A stretch of DNA of 64,000 bases from Mycobacterium conspicuum (GCF_010730195.1 NZ_AP022613.1:1116001-1180000), one strand, 5' to 3'; counted from the first letter of the stretch, positions 54,144-62,565 are shown. Numbers and translations are program-made. The notes: a model not told the origin generated them from the letters alone.

Positions 54144-55134
54144 CACACTGGTTTTTGCGAAAAGCGGGCTGCTGGCGATCTCAGCGGCGCAGCAATGGCA
54201 CGACTTCTGGCGCGGCGAAATCGGTGTGTGGATCATCACCCGGGGCCTGCGGATCGCCATGCTGCTCATCGCGGCGGTGCTGGCGGGCCGGTTCGTCACC
54301 TGGGTCGCCCAGCAGGTCACCCGGCAGCTTGACGAGGGCTTCGCCGAAAGCGATGCCCTGGTCCGGTCGGAGGCGACCAAGCACCGGCAGGCCGTCGCGT
54401 CGGTGATCCAGTGGGTCGCGATCGTCATCATCGCCATCTGGGTGATCATGCAGATCGCCGATGTCCTCCAGTTCTCGGTGGGTGGGCTGGTGGCGCCGGC
54501 CACCGTGCTGGGCGCGGCGCTCGGCTTCGGCGCCCAGCAGCTGGTCAGGGATCTGCTATCGGGGTTTTTCATCATCGTCGAGAAGCAGTACGGATTCGGT
54601 GACCTGGTCACCCTGACCATCGTTTCCGCGACGGAAGCCAGCGGCACCGTCGAGAACGTCACGCTACGGGTGACCCGGCTGCGCTCCTCGGACGGCGAGG
54701 TGTTGACCATTCCCAACGGTCAGATCGTCAAGGCGGTGAACCTGTCCAAGGACTGGGCACGGGCGGTCGTCGACATCCCGGTGTCGACCAGCGCCGACCT
54801 GAACCGGGTCAACGACGTCCTGCACCAGGAATGTGAGCGCGCGCTCGACAACCCGCTGCTGGGCGAGTTGCTGCTGGATGCACCCACGGTGATGGGCGTG
54901 GAAAGCATCGAACTCGACACGGTCACGCTGCGCGTGGTGGCCCGAACCCTGCCGGGCAAGCAGTTCGAGGCCGGGCGGCAGTTGCGGGTCCTCGTGATCC
55001 GGGCACTCGCGCGCGTCGGAATCGTGACGGCGGCCGACGCCACCGTGGGCCTGGTCGACAACGCCGGCGTTTCGCGCCCCGCCGACGACGAAGAAGCAGA
55101 GGAGCCGGCCCCGGATCGGGTGCAGCAGCGGTGA
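54133..55134 (+). CDS. MscS-type mechanosensitive ion channel
   Basis: 333 aa. Three N-terminal helices (residues ~33-53, ~90-112 and the pore-lining ~115-140 with GGLVAPATVLGAALGFGAQQLVRDLLSGFFIIVEKQYGFGDLV), then the beta domain and a C-terminal alpha/beta domain. It opens under membrane tension to release solutes. It begins inside the end of prfB, and its stop overlaps the next gene by 4 nt. Confidence 0.93.
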   Translation: MTTNTLVFAKSGLLAISAAQQWHDFWRGEIGVWIITRGLRIAMLLIAAVLAGRFVTWVAQQVTRQLDEGFAESDALVRSEATKHRQAVASVIQWVAIVIIAIWVIMQIADVLQFSVGGLVAPATVLGAALGFGAQQLVRDLLSGFFIIVEKQYGFGDLVTLTIVSATEASGTVENVTLRVTRLRSSDGEVLTIPNGQIVKAVNLSKDWARAVVDIPVSTSADLNRVNDVLHQECERALDNPLLGELLLDAPTVMGVESIELDTVTLRVVARTLPGKQFEAGRQLRVLVIRALARVGIVTAADATVGLVDNAGVSRPADDEEAEEPAPDRVQQR

Positions 55135-55601
55135 AGCTGACCTTCAAAATCTTCGAAAAGGACGACGGCGACGGGAAACAGCGCCGGCCGCTGAGCCACC
55201 TGTTCGGTGGCCGGGTCCGCACTTCGACGCTGGTGTTGATCGTCGCGTTCCTGGCCCTGTGGTGGACCTACGACACCTATCGCCCGCAACCGGCTCCCAA
55301 GCCGCCGGCGCCGCAGGTGGTGCCGCCGGGCTTCGTGCCCGATCCCAACTACACCTGGGTGCCGCGCAGCCGCGTGCAGCAACCGCCCGCCGACACGTAC
55401 ACGCCGAGACCCACGCCGATACCCACGCCGACGACCACTCCGCCGCCGCCCCCGGTGACCACCACGACGACCACCCCGCCGCCGTTCGTCCTGCCGACCC
55501 TGCCGTGCATCCCGCCGTTCTGCACCTCCAGCACAACGCCGACGCCTTCGCCCCCGCCGGGGCCGGGCCCGGTGCCCACGCCGGTGCCACCGGCGAGCTG
55601 A
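55131..55601 (+). CDS. Proline-rich membrane protein (Rv3103c-like)
   Basis: 156 aa. One membrane helix (TSTLVLIVAFLALWWTY, residues ~32-48) is followed by an extracytoplasmic Pro/Thr-rich tail (repeated TPPPPPVTTTTTTPP-like runs) with a short Cys pair (LPCIPPFCTSS). The GTG overlaps the MscS stop. The position just before ftsE-ftsX is conserved in mycobacteria; a role at the division or elongation machinery is only suggested by the neighbours. Confidence 0.8.
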   Translation: MKLTFKIFEKDDGDGKQRRPLSHLFGGRVRTSTLVLIVAFLALWWTYDTYRPQPAPKPPAPQVVPPGFVPDPNYTWVPRSRVQQPPADTYTPRPTPIPTPTTTPPPPPVTTTTTTPPPFVLPTLPCIPPFCTSSTTPTPSPPPGPGPVPTPVPPAS

Positions 55602-55645
55602 TCGTCGTGTTCCAGCGAAATTGACGGCTACACTGGCGTGCCGTG

Positions 55646-56335
55646 ATGATCACCCTGGACCATGTCAGCAAAAAGTACAAAGCGTCGGCGCGTCCGGCGT
55701 TGGACGATGTCAACGTCAAAATCGACAAGGGTGAGTTCGTCTTCCTGATCGGCCCGTCGGGTTCGGGCAAATCCACGTTCATGCGGCTGCTGTTGGGCGA
55801 GGACACGCCGACCGCCGGCGACATTCGGCTGTCGAAGTTTCACGTCAACAAATTGCCTGGTCGCCACGTACCCAAGTTGCGTCAGGTGATCGGCTGCGTC
55901 TTCCAGGATTTTCGGCTGCTGCAGCAAAAGACCGTGTTTGAGAACGTCGCTTTCGCGCTGGAGGTCATCGGCAAACGCCGAGACGCGATCAACCGGGTGG
56001 TGCCCGACGTGCTCGAGACCGTCGGCCTGTCCGGCAAGGCCAACCGGCTGCCGCACGAGCTGTCCGGCGGCGAGCAGCAGCGGGTCGCGATCGCCCGGGC
56101 GTTCGTCAACCGGCCGTTGGTGCTGCTGGCCGACGAGCCCACCGGCAACCTCGACCCGGACACCAGCAAGGACATCATGGACCTGTTGGAGCGGATCAAC
56201 CGCACCGGAACGACCGTGCTGATGGCCACCCACGACCACCACATTGTCGACTCGATGCGCCAGCGGGTGGTGGAGCTGTCGTTGGGCAGGCTGGTTCGCG
56301 ACGAACAGCGTGGCGTCTACGGAATGGACCGCTAA
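55646..56335 (+). CDS. ftsE: Cell-division ATP-binding protein FtsE
   Basis: 229-aa ABC ATPase. Walker A is GPSGSGKST (residues ~37-45), the Q-loop is CVFQDFRLL, the signature is LSGGEQQRVAIARA and Walker B is VLLADEPTGNLD. With FtsX it controls peptidoglycan hydrolases outside the membrane at the septum. I chose ATG over the GTG immediately before it, which matches other mycobacterial FtsE proteins. The ftsX start follows directly on the stop. Confidence 0.96.
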   Translation: MITLDHVSKKYKASARPALDDVNVKIDKGEFVFLIGPSGSGKSTFMRLLLGEDTPTAGDIRLSKFHVNKLPGRHVPKLRQVIGCVFQDFRLLQQKTVFENVAFALEVIGKRRDAINRVVPDVLETVGLSGKANRLPHELSGGEQQRVAIARAFVNRPLVLLADEPTGNLDPDTSKDIMDLLERINRTGTTVLMATHDHHIVDSMRQRVVELSLGRLVRDEQRGVYGMDR

Positions 56336-57229
56336 GTGCGCTTCGGTTTCCTGGTCAACGAGGTCCTGACCGGCCTGCGTCGCAATGTCACCATGACGGT
56401 CGCGATGATCCTGACCACAGCGATCTCGATCGGTCTGTTCGGCGGCGGCCTGCTGGTGGTCCGGCTGGCCGACAACTCGCGGGCCATCTACCTCGACCGC
56501 GTCGAGACGCAGGTGTTCCTCACCGACGACGTCTCCGCCAACGATCCGACCTGCAGCACCAACCCGTGCAAGGCGCTGCGCTCCAAAATCGAAGGGCGAG
56601 AAGACGTCAAGTCGGTGCGCTTCCTCAACCGGGACGACGCCTACAACGATGCGATCCGTAAGTTCCCGCAGTACAAGGATGTCGCCGGAAAAGATTCCTT
56701 CCCTGCATCATTCATCGTGAAGCTGGCAAATCCCGAGCAGCACAAGGAATTTGACGCTGCGATGCAGGGTCAGCCCGGAGTGCTCTCCGTGCTCAATCAA
56801 AAGGAACTGATCGACCGCCTGTTCGTCGTGCTGAACGGCTTGAGCAATGTCGCCTTCGCCGTGGCCGTGGTCCAGGCCGTCGGGGCAATCTTGCTGATCG
56901 CCAACATGGTTCAAGTCGCGGCCTATACGCGCCGCACGGAGATCGGCATCATGCGACTGGTCGGCGCGAGCCGCTTGTACACGCAACTGCCGTTTTTGGT
57001 GGAGGCGATGCTCGCCGCGACGATCGGTGTGGTGATCGCCATCCTTGGTTTGGTTGCGGTGCGGGCGTTCTTCCTGGACAGCGCTTTGAACCAGTTCTAC
57101 CAAGCGAATTTGATTGCGCGGGTGGACTATGCCGACATCATCTACATCTCACCGATTCTGCTGCTGCTCGGCGCGGCGATGGCCGGGCTGACGGCCTATG
57201 CAACGGTGCGCATATACGTACGGCGCTGA
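56336..57229 (+). CDS. ftsX: Cell-division membrane protein FtsX
   Basis: 297 aa, GTG start directly after the ftsE stop. The helix near residues 21-45 is followed by an extracellular domain of about 110 residues with a Cys pair (NDPTCSTNPCKAL) and then three C-terminal helices (residues ~170-195, ~215-240, ~265-290), the FtsX/MacB layout. The extracellular loop binds and activates RipC-type hydrolases in mycobacteria. Confidence 0.95.
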   Translation: MRFGFLVNEVLTGLRRNVTMTVAMILTTAISIGLFGGGLLVVRLADNSRAIYLDRVETQVFLTDDVSANDPTCSTNPCKALRSKIEGREDVKSVRFLNRDDAYNDAIRKFPQYKDVAGKDSFPASFIVKLANPEQHKEFDAAMQGQPGVLSVLNQKELIDRLFVVLNGLSNVAFAVAVVQAVGAILLIANMVQVAAYTRRTEIGIMRLVGASRLYTQLPFLVEAMLAATIGVVIAILGLVAVRAFFLDSALNQFYQANLIARVDYADIIYISPILLLLGAAMAGLTAYATVRIYVRR

Positions 57230-57231
57230 CT

Positions 57232-57723
57232 GTGGCCAAGAACACATCGAAAAAGGCGCGTCCGGGCAGGCAGATCATCGCCAGCAATCGCAAAGCGCGC
57301 CATAACTATTCGATCTTGGAGCAGTACGAGTGCGGCGTCGCGCTGGTTGGTACCGAGGTCAAGAGCCTCCGCGAGGGTCACGCGTCGTTGGTCGACGCCT
57401 TCGCCACCGTCGACGATGGCGAAATTTGGTTGCGCAACTTGCACATTCCCGAGTACCAGCACGGCAGCTGGACCAATCACGATCCTCGCCGCAATCGAAA
57501 GTTGTTGTTACACCGCAGCCAGATCGACACGCTGATCGGCAAGATCCGAGATGGTAACCTCGCCCTGGTGCCGTTGTCTCTGTATTTCTCGGAGGGCAAG
57601 GTCAAGGTCGAGCTCGCGTTGGCCCGGGGCAAGCGAGCCTATGACAAACGACAGGACATGGCACGCCGCGACGCCCAGCGTGAAGTTGTTCGGGAGCTGG
57701 GTCGCCGAGCGAAGGGGATGTAA
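57232..57723 (+). CDS. smpB: SsrA-binding protein SmpB
   Basis: 163-aa partner of tmRNA in trans-translation. The OB-fold core has SNRKARHNYSILEQYECGVALVGTEVKSLREGHASL, and the C-terminal basic tail ends KRQDMARRDAQREVVRELGRRAKGM, which enters the ribosomal mRNA channel. GTG start 2 bp after ftsX. The ssrA gene lies 1.8 kb downstream on the same strand. Confidence 0.97.
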   Translation: MAKNTSKKARPGRQIIASNRKARHNYSILEQYECGVALVGTEVKSLREGHASLVDAFATVDDGEIWLRNLHIPEYQHGSWTNHDPRRNRKLLLHRSQIDTLIGKIRDGNLALVPLSLYFSEGKVKVELALARGKRAYDKRQDMARRDAQREVVRELGRRAKGM

Positions 57724-57755
57724 CTGATAGGCGCCGCTACGCGCAGCTGTCCGCC

Positions 57756-58577
57756 GTGTCCTACGGCGTCAGCGATTTCGTGGGCGGCGTAGCGGCGCGG
57801 CGGATTGCCGCGCTGCGCGTGATGCTTGCCGCGTACCCGGTCGAGGCGGCGGTGCTGGGTCTGCTGGCCCTGTTTGCCGGCGGACCGATTCATTCGGGCG
57901 CCGTCTTTTGGGGCTGCATGTATGGCATTGGGCAGGCGTTCGGCATGTGGGCTTTCTACGCGGCGCTCGGCTCCGGCCCGATCTCGGTGGTGGCGCCGCT
58001 GGCGGGCGTGCTCAACGCCGCCGTCCCGGTGGCGGTCGGTGTCGCGTTGGGGGAGCGACCCGGTCCGGCGGCCTCGTTGGGGGTGCTGCTGGCGATCGTC
58101 GCGGTGACGCTGGTCAGCCGCGAGGCCCGGGAAGCGGAGGTTGAGGACCGAAGCCCGTACCGGTTCACCCCGAAGGTGGCCTGGCTCACGGTCTTCGCGG
58201 GCTGCGCGTTCGGGCTCGACTTGGTGTTCTTGCATCAGGCGCCCCACGAATGCAAGCTGTGGCCGCTGATGTTCGCCCGGCTCTCGGCGACCGTGGTGAT
58301 CACCGCGCTGGCCGCCACCAAGGGCAACCTGCGGCTGCCGCGGGGCAGGTCGATGAAGCTGGCGCTGGCCATCGCGCTGCTGGACATCTGCGCGCTGGTG
58401 GCCCAACTGATCGCGCTGCAGTCGTGGCTGCTCTCGCTGGCCAGCATCATGATTTCGCTGTATCCGGCGGCGACCGTCGTGCTGGCCATGGTGGTGTTGC
58501 GCGAGCGGGTCAGTCGCTGGCAGGGCATCGGCATGGCGATGGCCATGGGGTCGGTGGCGATGATCGCCGCGGGTTAA
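57756..58577 (+). CDS. DMT/EamA-family transporter
   Basis: 273 aa, about nine to ten hydrophobic segments in two EamA-type repeats; the second ends in AATVVLAMVVLRERVSRWQGIGMAMAMGSVAMIAAG, a typical family ending with the conserved LGE/LRE-type Glu. The only start I can support is a GTG in the middle of the first helix (VSYGVSDFVGG), so the true N-terminus may be a few residues longer and use a rare start. Substrate unknown. It follows smpB by 32 bp. Confidence 0.8.
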   Translation: MSYGVSDFVGGVAARRIAALRVMLAAYPVEAAVLGLLALFAGGPIHSGAVFWGCMYGIGQAFGMWAFYAALGSGPISVVAPLAGVLNAAVPVAVGVALGERPGPAASLGVLLAIVAVTLVSREAREAEVEDRSPYRFTPKVAWLTVFAGCAFGLDLVFLHQAPHECKLWPLMFARLSATVVITALAATKGNLRLPRGRSMKLALAIALLDICALVAQLIALQSWLLSLASIMISLYPAATVVLAMVVLRERVSRWQGIGMAMAMGSVAMIAAG

Positions 58578-58622
58578 CGGGTCGGCCTCCATATCGCGCA
58601 CCGAGCGGCCTAGTATCCGACC

Positions 58623-59468
58623 ATGGCAACACGTCCCGTCACCACCGTCGACAAGTCCAACGTGCTGCTCGGCCTGTTCTCCGTCTGGGACGCCATCGAC
58701 GCGCTGTTGGAAGGGCTGCCCGAGAGCGGGTGGCAGGCGATGACGCCGCTGCCCGGCTGGTGCGTGCGCGCCGTCGTCTCCCACATCATCGGGACCGAGT
58801 CGTTTCTGCAGGGCATCGAGGCGCCGCAACCGGATATCGACGTCAAGTCCCTCGAGCATGTGCGGAACGACATCGGCGCGATGAACGAGTGCTGGGTGCG
58901 CCACCTCAGCGGGGACGACGGCCCCTGCGTTTTGGAGCGCTACCGCGAGGTGACCCGCAAGCGCCGCGAGGTCCTGCCGGCGATGTCCGACGACGACTGG
59001 AACGCGGTGACCCCGACGCCCGCGGGCATGGACAGTTACGGGCGGTTCATGCGGATCCGGGTCTTCGACTGCTGGATGCACGAACAAGACATCCGCGTGG
59101 CGTTGCAGCGGCCATCGACCGATGACGAGCTCGTCGGGACCGCGTCGCAGCTGTCGCTCGACGAGGTCGCGGCCACCATGGGGTTCGTCGTCGGCAAACT
59201 CGCCAAGGCGCCCGAGGGGTCACGGGTCCAGTTCGACCTGACCGGCCCGCTGGCGCGCACCATCCGCGTCAGCGTGGACGGACGCGCTGCAGTGGTCGAC
59301 GACTTCGGCGGCCACGAGCCGACGGCGACGATCCGCCTCGACGGGCTGCAGTTCACCAGGCTCGCCGGCGGACGCCCAATGTGCCCGGCGCGCTCGGCCG
59401 ACGTCGAGCTTGACGGCGACAACGAGCTGGCCAACCGCATCGTCGAGAACCTCAACTTCGTGATCTGA
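58623..59468 (+). CDS. Maleylpyruvate isomerase family (MDMPI/DinB-fold) protein
   Basis: 281 aa. The N-terminal four-helix domain has GWCVRAVVSHIIGTESFL (metal-ligand His) and DCWMHEQDIRVAL (second ligand His), typical of mycothiol-dependent maleylpyruvate isomerase-like proteins. The C-terminal ~100 residues form an SCP2-like domain (RVQFDLTGPLARTIRVSVDGRAAVV). Probably a metal-dependent thiol transferase or isomerase using mycothiol; substrate unknown. It lies 17 bp before the ssrA promoter. Confidence 0.85.
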   Translation: MATRPVTTVDKSNVLLGLFSVWDAIDALLEGLPESGWQAMTPLPGWCVRAVVSHIIGTESFLQGIEAPQPDIDVKSLEHVRNDIGAMNECWVRHLSGDDGPCVLERYREVTRKRREVLPAMSDDDWNAVTPTPAGMDSYGRFMRIRVFDCWMHEQDIRVALQRPSTDDELVGTASQLSLDEVAATMGFVVGKLAKAPEGSRVQFDLTGPLARTIRVSVDGRAAVVDDFGGHEPTATIRLDGLQFTRLAGGRPMCPARSADVELDGDNELANRIVENLNFVI

Positions 59469-59485
59469 CCGGGAACTTTATTCCG

Positions 59486-59513
59486 TTGCCGGGTGTTGGT
59501 AGCGGCGTATGAT
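59486..59513 (+). promoter_or_regulatory. Probable ssrA promoter
   Basis: TTGCCG at 59486-59491 and TATGAT at 59508-59513 are separated by 16 bp, a good SigA-type promoter. Transcription would begin near 59520, giving a ~38-nt 5' leader with a small hairpin that RNase P removes from the mature tmRNA. Confidence 0.7.
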
Positions 59514-59557
59514 GGAGTGTCCTGCCGAAATTCGGCGGGGGTGCAGAGAAGTTACAA

Positions 59558-59925
59558 GGGGCTGAAAGGTTTCGACTTCGCGCATCGAATCAAGGGAAGC
59601 GTGCCGGTGCAGGCAAGAGACCACCGTAAGCGTCGTTGCAACCAATTAAGCGCCGTGTCAACACAGCGCGACTACGCTCTCGCTGCCTAAGCGACAGCTA
59701 GTCTGTCAGACCGGGAAAGCCCTCGACCCGGACCCTGGCATCAGCTAGAGGGATCAACCGATAAGTTCGGTCGCGGGACTTATCGGGACACCAACAGCGA
59801 CTGGGATCGTCATCTCGGCTAGTTCGCGTGACCGGGAGATCCGAGTAGAGGCATAGCGAACTGCGCACGGAGAAGTCTTGAGGGAATGCCGTAGGACCCG
59901 GGTTCGATTCCCGGCAGCTCCACTG
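59558..59925 (+). ncRNA. ssrA: Transfer-messenger RNA (tmRNA)
   Basis: The 5' end GGGGCTGAAAGG pairs with the 3' CAGCTCC through seven pairs (one G-U) to form the tRNA-like acceptor arm. GGGTTCGATTCCCGGC is the T-arm. About 365 nt lie between, as expected, and include a tag reading frame. CCA is not encoded (the DNA reads CTG after the discriminator A). With SmpB it rescues stalled ribosomes. The element that follows directly is an insertion sequence. Confidence 0.95.
59652..59690 (+). other. tmRNA tag-peptide reading frame
   Basis: The frame from the probable resume codon GCC reads AVSTQRDYALAA followed by TAA. The YALAA end is the degradation signal for ClpXP-type proteases. Residues 2 and 4 (Val, Thr) differ from the ADSHQRDYALAA tag of M. 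tuberculosis. Confidence 0.85.
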
Positions 59926-59926
59926 C

Positions 59927-59934
59927 AGAATATG
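59927..59934. repeat. Left copy of the 8-bp target-site duplication
   Basis: AGAATATG directly precedes the left inverted repeat of the ISL3 element and is repeated exactly at 61373-61380 after the right inverted repeat. It starts two bases after the end of ssrA. Confidence 0.93.
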
Positions 59935-59946
59935 GGCTCTTCGGAT
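59935..59946 (+). repeat. Left terminal inverted repeat of the ISL3 element
   Basis: GGCTCTTCGGAT, whose exact complement ends the element at 61361-61372. Imperfect complementarity continues inward to about position 59966. Confidence 0.9.
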
Positions 59947-60025
59947 TCCAGCGGGGTCCGGTGCTGGTTTTGAGGTCGGCGTGCCCTGCGGTTGTTGGGG
60001 ACGAAGGTGCCTGAGTCTTTGAAGC

Positions 60026-61342
60026 GTGACCATCAAATTCAAAAGCACCTTCGTCCGTTATGAGCCTAGTCAGATCGTTGAGGCCCTGGTCGGGCTCAAA
60101 GATGTCCGTGTCTTGGCCTATCGACGTAGCGGTCCCGATGTCGAGCTGGTGATCGAGCAGACCGTCGTGGATCGGTTATGCCCGACGTGTGGGGGCGCCG
60201 GCCAGATCAAGGAGCGGCCGACGGTGCGCTATGTCGATTTGCCCGTCTACGGCCAGCCGATGCGTCTGGCCTGGCGCAAGCATCGTGTGATTTGCCGGCG
60301 ACCCGGCTGTGCGGGGGCGAGCTGGACCAGTGCCGACCATCGCATCGCGGCCAAGAACTGCCTGCTGACGACCCGCTGCGCCAAATGGGCCACGATGCAG
60401 GTCGGGACAGGTCGCGCGGTTTCTGATGTCGCGCAGGAACTTTCCTGCGACTGGCACACCGTCAATGACGCGGTCATGACCTACGGCCAAGCGCTGCTGG
60501 CTGCCGACCGGCGTCGCCTGAACGCCACGACCGCGATCGGCTTGGACGAGACCTCGTTTGTGAAACTATCCAGCCGCCGGGCCCGCTCGTATGCGACCAC
60601 CGTCGCTGATGTCGCCAACCACCAGATCATCGAGATCCTGCCCAGCCGAAACTATGTCGATGTCGCGGGCTGGATCGACCAACAACCCCTGGCCTGGAAA
60701 CAGCGCATCCGCTTCGGCGCCCTGGACATGTCGGCGACCTACGCCGCGGTCTACACCGTGATGCTGCCCCGCGCTGAGCAGGTCGTCGACCCGTTCCACT
60801 GCGTGCAACTGGCCAACCGGGCCCTCGACGACATTCGACGACGTGTGCAGCGCGAACAAAAAGGCCACCGCGGCCGGCGCAACGACCCTCTCTACCGGGT
60901 CCGCCGCGTACTGCTTACCGGTGAGGAACGCCTCGACGCCAAGGCCACCCAACGCCTGACATCGCTGCTGCAACTGGGCGATCCCCGCGGCGAAGTCGCC
61001 CTGGCCTACCGCGTCAAGGAACGCCTGCGCGAGTTCTACTGCTGCACCGACATCCACACCGCCCGCGCGATGCTGTCCGAACTGATCGAACACTGCCTAC
61101 GCCCGGGCCTGCCCCCCGAACTCAACAAGCTCGCCCGCACCCTCAAAGCCTGGTACGACAAGATCTGCAACTACCACATCGCCCGCGTCAGCAACGGACC
61201 CACCGAAGCCCTCAACAACCTGATCAAACGCATCAAGCGCATCGGCTACGGCTTCACCAACTTCAGCAACTACCGCATCCGAGCACTGCTCTACGCCGGC
61301 AAACCCAACTGGCGCGTCCTCACATCCATCGTCGTCCGATGA
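60026..61342 (+). CDS. tnpA: ISL3-family transposase
   Basis: 438 aa, GTG start. An N-terminal zinc-finger (LCPTCGGAG and, later, RRPGCAGASW) is followed by a helix-turn-helix and a DDE catalytic domain. Candidate acidic residues are in AIGLDETSF, GALDMSATYAAV and NGPTEALNNLIKRIK, and VDPFHCVQLANRALDDIRRR is the typical ISL3 helix. The frame is intact, with no stop or frameshift. It reads in the same direction as ssrA, so the ssrA promoter could drive it. Confidence 0.95.
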   Translation: MTIKFKSTFVRYEPSQIVEALVGLKDVRVLAYRRSGPDVELVIEQTVVDRLCPTCGGAGQIKERPTVRYVDLPVYGQPMRLAWRKHRVICRRPGCAGASWTSADHRIAAKNCLLTTRCAKWATMQVGTGRAVSDVAQELSCDWHTVNDAVMTYGQALLAADRRRLNATTAIGLDETSFVKLSSRRARSYATTVADVANHQIIEILPSRNYVDVAGWIDQQPLAWKQRIRFGALDMSATYAAVYTVMLPRAEQVVDPFHCVQLANRALDDIRRRVQREQKGHRGRRNDPLYRVRRVLLTGEERLDAKATQRLTSLLQLGDPRGEVALAYRVKERLREFYCCTDIHTARAMLSELIEHCLRPGLPPELNKLARTLKAWYDKICNYHIARVSNGPTEALNNLIKRIKRIGYGFTNFSNYRIRALLYAGKPNWRVLTSIVVR

Positions 61343-61360
61343 ACACAGCACCCCGACAAG

Positions 61361-61372
61361 ATCCGAAGAGCC
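61361..61372 (-). repeat. Right terminal inverted repeat of the ISL3 element
   Basis: ATCCGAAGAGCC, the exact complement of the left end. The AGAATATG duplication follows at once. Confidence 0.9.
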
Positions 61373-61380
61373 AGAATATG
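61373..61380. repeat. Right copy of the 8-bp target-site duplication
   Basis: AGAATATG, identical to 59927-59934. Removing the element and one copy would restore a continuous ssrA-terminator sequence. Confidence 0.93.
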
Positions 61381-61420
61381 AGCTGGCCAGATTTCTGAGA
61401 TCTGGCCAGCTTTCTTTTTC
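61381..61420 (+). terminator. Original ssrA terminator, displaced by the IS
   Basis: A perfect 12-bp stem (AGCTGGCCAGAT with its complement at 61400-61411) closes a 7-nt loop and is followed by TTTCTTTTT, a classical Rho-independent terminator. Without the insertion it would start 10 bp after the target-site duplication next to ssrA, so it is very probably the ssrA terminator. Confidence 0.85.
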
Positions 61421-61607
61421 GTCAGCATCCCGCGGCGAAAAGTGTCCCCTCGCACCGGCGTCGCTGCTCCTAGTTGTGCTAGCTGCCAATCGGGCAGCGA
61501 CCACACCGAGGACCACGGCCATGAGTTTGCACTGTCGAATCGCGCATTTAGGCCATCAATGTGGCGGGCGGGGGCGTTCAAAATCATCGTCGAAGCCACA
61601 ACGTGGG

Positions 61608-62258
61608 ATGCGTGCGGTGACCGCACGTCCGCTTTTTGGTCTGCTCGGCGCCGCTGTCGTCGCGGCCTGGGCGCCACTTACCGTTCCGTCGTCGCTCCCA
61701 TCCGCGACCGCGGCCCCCTGCTCCGACGTCAACGTGGTGTTCGCCCGAGGCACCACCGAGCCCCCCGGCGTCGGGGGCGTCGGACAGTCCTTTGTCGATG
61801 CGCTGCGTTCGCGGGTCGGTGGGAGGTCCTTGAGCGTATATCCGGTCAACTATCCCGCCACCGACAATTTCCGTAGTTCCATCGCCGCCGGTGCCAACGA
61901 CGCGAGCGCTCACGTCGAGTCCATGGCCGCGCTTTGTCCCAACACCAGGATCGTGCTCGGCGGGTACTCCCAGGGCGCCGCCGTGATGGACGTCAGCACC
62001 ACGCAGATGCCTTCCGGTGTCGCCAGTCATGTCGCCGCCGTCGCCGTCTTCGGAAATCCTTCGCCATCGGGCTCATTCGTTAGGACAGCGGCCGGCGCGC
62101 TTCCCGCCATTGGCCCGCTGTACCGTCCGAAAACGATCGACATGTGTATGCCCGGGGATCCGATTTGCACGCGCGGCGTGAGCATGGGGCCACATGGTCA
62201 GTACATTCAATCCGGAATGACCACGCGGGCAGCGGATTTCGTTGCGGCCCGGCTGTAG
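61608..62258 (+). CDS. Secreted cutinase-family esterase
   Basis: 216 aa. A Sec signal peptide (hydrophobic LLGAAVVAAWAPLTVPSSL, cleavage near ATAAP) leads into a cutinase domain: nucleophile GGYSQGAAVMD, Asp in MCMPGDPICTRG and His in GPHGQYIQSGM, with Cys pairs in the standard places. It probably hydrolyses lipid or polyester-like substrates outside the cell. I chose the ATG at 61608 (MRAVTARPLFGLLGAA); the frame is open further upstream, to 61476, without signal-peptide features. Confidence 0.9.
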   Translation: MRAVTARPLFGLLGAAVVAAWAPLTVPSSLPSATAAPCSDVNVVFARGTTEPPGVGGVGQSFVDALRSRVGGRSLSVYPVNYPATDNFRSSIAAGANDASAHVESMAALCPNTRIVLGGYSQGAAVMDVSTTQMPSGVASHVAAVAVFGNPSPSGSFVRTAAGALPAIGPLYRPKTIDMCMPGDPICTRGVSMGPHGQYIQSGMTTRAADFVAARL

Positions 62259-62513
62259 AGCCGGATCGGTCGTCTTGACCGATGCGCCGGTGACGTTTCC
62301 GCCGTGCCATCCGGCGGGTTAGCGGAAGCGCATCCCGGGGGAGATACGTCAGCCGGATATCGGTGGCCAGTCCGCCGGCTAAGTTCATCGAAATCCAAAG
62401 TTGCCGTCTTCCTCACCACGGTCGTGGCCATCGACGATCTTGGGCGGCGACGACGCGGTAGGTCCCTATCCACTATCGGCGGGCGGTGCAAGTCGCGTCC
62501 GCCGGAAAGCAAC
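62259..62513. other. Intergenic stretch between cutinase and RiPP locus
   Basis: About 300 bp separate the converging cutinase gene and the precursor-peptide gene. A small inverted repeat (GGTCGTCTTGACC) at ~62267-62279 may help end the cutinase transcript. Open frames on both strands look like chance frames; I see no gene. Confidence 0.5.
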
Positions 62514-62548
62514 CGCCCCACAACCGATTTCGTGTCGGTTGCGGGGCG
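62514..62548 (-). terminator. Hairpin downstream of the precursor peptide gene
   Basis: Two 14-nt arms pair completely in the leftward transcript (one G-U pair) around a 7-nt loop, ending 17 bp past the precursor stop. Only a weak T-rich run follows. It would end the LanB-precursor transcript. Confidence 0.7.
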
Positions 62549-62565
62549 ATTCGTGCGTGACGACG

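Larger units (their letters stand above)
59935..61372 (+). mobile_element. Intact ISL3-family insertion sequence, 1438 bp
   Basis: The ends are inverted repeats: the first 12 bases (GGCTCTTCGGAT) are identical at both ends and further matches follow (CGGGGT and GTGCTG blocks within ~30 bp). Perfect 8-bp direct repeats flank it, the duplication size of ISL3-family elements. It contains one full-length transposase gene. I cannot name the element without a database. It separates ssrA from the hairpin at 61381-61420. Confidence 0.93.

Noticed and set aside
59469..62258. ssrA as the attachment site of a larger integrated island
   Set aside because: No integrase gene and no second copy of the ssrA 3' end are visible; the adjacent insertion is fully explained by the ISL3 element with its own 8-bp duplication.
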